A stretch of 15,495 nucleotides of DNA, taken from positions 1 to 15,495 of the forward strand of contig JAKSQR010000022.1 of assembly GCA_024404065.1 (NCBI GenBank), read 5' to 3'. Every line of letters starts with the position of its first letter. Within the stretch, counting starts at the first letter, position 1. Below, piece after piece: positions 14,786 through 15,495 of the stretch. Below the pieces are notes generated by a model, which saw nothing but the letters and a program-made list of their open reading frames with translations, was not told the DNA's origin and did no database searches. Source of the DNA: Clostridia bacterium. Lineage in GTDB: Bacteria > Bacillota > Clostridia > Oscillospirales > Acutalibacteraceae. The translations under genes were made by a program, and so were the position numbers.

Positions 14786-15199
14786 ATGTGGTGGATATTA
14801 GCTCTGCTTTCCGCTGTATTTGCGGCACTTACATCTATACTTGCAAAAATTGGCATAAAAGATGTTGACTCCAACCTTGCTACTGCCATAAGAACAATGG
14901 TGGTTGTTGCATTCAGCTGGATAATGGTATTTATTACAAACGCACAAAGCGGCATTGTAAACATAGATAAAAAAAGTTGGATTTTTCTGATACTCTCAGG
15001 TATTGCAACAGGTGCAAGCTGGCTTTGCTACTACAAGGCAATTCAGATTGGTGAGGTATCCAAGGTAGTGCCTATAGATAAGCTCAGCGTAATTTTTACA
15101 ATGGTGCTTGCCTTCGTAATCCTTCACGAAAAATTCAATGCAAAATCCATAATCGGCTGCCTTCTTATAGGCATAGGCACACTTATAATGGTGCTTTAA
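14786..15199 (+). CDS. Single-domain EamA/DMT-superfamily transporter
   Basis: This 137-residue protein has about five membrane helices (near 3-22, 32-51, 64-84, 94-114 and 119-137). It matches one EamA repeat, including the typical late segment GEVSKVVPIDKLSVIFTMVLAFVILHEK around residues 89-116, where the glycine, the PIDKLS turn and the acidic HEK end are characteristic. Most drug/metabolite transporters have two such repeats, about 300 residues, so this half-size form would have to act as a dimer. AAGGAG lies 8 bases before the ATG, and the reading frame ends in TAA with no downstream second repeat, so it is not a truncated full-length gene. The substrate is unknown. The gene stands alone, divergent from the SGNH hydrolase. 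Confidence 0.9.
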   Translation: MWWILALLSAVFAALTSILAKIGIKDVDSNLATAIRTMVVVAFSWIMVFITNAQSGIVNIDKKSWIFLILSGIATGASWLCYYKAIQIGEVSKVVPIDKLSVIFTMVLAFVILHEKFNAKSIIGCLLIGIGTLIMVL

Positions 15200-15241
15200 T
15201 GAGTGTAACTATATATTTTTGTTTTACTGTTTTTTATTTGA

Positions 15242-15322
15242 AATATCGTCAGGATATTACCAGCAACATTGACTGGTTTTAACTTTTATATTGACGCATT
15301 AACTTAGTTGTGATGTGTTAAT
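15242..15322 (+). other. Three successive hairpins in the gap between transporter and tRNA genes
   Basis: The gap after 15199 has no gene but holds AATATC/GATATT (15242-15258), ACCAG/CTGGT (15259-15277) and ATTAAC/GTTAAT (15298-15322), followed by the terminator hairpin. The stems are short, 5-6 bp. They could be part of a long 3' untranslated region or of a small RNA; no clear promoter directly upstream was found. Confidence 0.35.
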
Positions 15323-15323
15323 T

Positions 15324-15371
15324 AAAGCAGGGATATAAATACCAGATTTAACTGGTTTCCCTGCTTTTTTT
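15324..15371 (+). terminator. Rho-independent terminator with a branched stem
   Basis: AAAGCAGGGA (15324-15333) pairs perfectly with TCCCTGCTTT (15358-15367), and a T-run extends to 15371. Inside the loop a second stem, ACCAG (15341-15345) with CTGGT (15352-15356), repeats the hairpin at 15259-15277. It ends transcription 125-170 bases after the transporter stop, just before the tRNA promoter. Confidence 0.85.
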
Positions 15372-15390
15372 ACGCAATATAAATTTATAC

Positions 15391-15418
15391 TTGACTTTTT
15401 ACAAAAGATATGTATAAT
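15391..15418 (+). promoter_or_regulatory. Promoter of the initiator tRNA gene
   Basis: TTGACT (15391-15396) and a perfect TATAAT (15413-15418) are 16 bases apart. The predicted start near 15425 is about 15 bases before the mature tRNA 5' end, as expected for a tRNA transcript. Confidence 0.85.
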
Positions 15419-15439
15419 AGATTGTGCAATTAGAGATAT

Positions 15440-15495
15440 CGCGGGGTAGAGCAGTTGGTAGCTCGTCGGGCTCATAACCCGGAGGCCGCAGGTTC
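15440..15495 (+). tRNA. Initiator tRNA-fMet (CAT anticodon), cut by the window edge
   Basis: The visible 56 bases fold as a tRNA: acceptor 5' strand CGCGGGG (15440-15446), D arm GAGC/GCTC, anticodon loop CTCATAA with CAT at 15473-15475, and the first half of the T arm ending in GGTTC. Initiator features are the C at position 1, the three consecutive G-C pairs closing the anticodon loop (GGG/CCC), and the A11-T24 pair in the D stem. The 3' half and any CCA lie outside the window. Confidence 0.93.

Noticed and set aside
15259..15356. CRISPR-like or attachment-site repeats next to the tRNA gene
   Set aside because: The repeated unit is only a short hairpin pair, occurs twice, lies upstream of the tRNA and not at its 3' end, and no integrase or spacer pattern is present.

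Overview
The window looks like chromosomal DNA from a low-GC, Gram-positive gut-type anaerobe, probably a member of the Clostridia. This rests on the roughly 40% GC look of the sequence, AGGAG-type ribosome binding sites, sigma-A-type promoters (TTGACA-17-TATAAT), intrinsic terminators, a LytS-type/SpoIIE-type sensor phosphatase and an exported family 3 glycosidase with a Cys/Asp-rich linker. I cannot name the genus. There are ten complete protein genes, one tRNA cut by the right edge, and no insertion sequence, phage gene or CRISPR array.

Bases 1-5962 are read leftwards. A membrane sensor protein of 947 residues (PP2C phosphatase plus RsbW-type kinase in one chain), a STAS domain fused to an aminoglycoside-phosphotransferase-like (APH) kinase, and a free STAS protein form a tight operon behind a consensus promoter. 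This is a complete partner-switching set with no sigma factor in sight; the APH-like domain attached to one STAS is its most unusual part. A neurotransmitter:sodium-symporter-family transporter lies downstream on the same strand.

Bases 5963-13844 form a carbohydrate region. A secreted NagZ-like family 3 glycosidase (leftward) is divergent from a rightward operon: cytoplasmic GH38 alpha-mannosidase, MelB-type (GPH) sugar:cation symporter and an exported alpha/beta hydrolase. The natural reading is uptake and intracellular hydrolysis of mannosides, with the exported glycosidase possibly trimming GlcNAc-containing glycans outside. A strong bidirectional terminator ends this operon and also the convergent gene for a membrane-anchored SGNH esterase-like protein.

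Bases 14655-15495 hold divergent promoters, a half-size EamA/DMT transporter gene, an intergenic stretch of about 240 bases with four successive hairpins, and the promoter and 5' part of an initiator tRNA gene.
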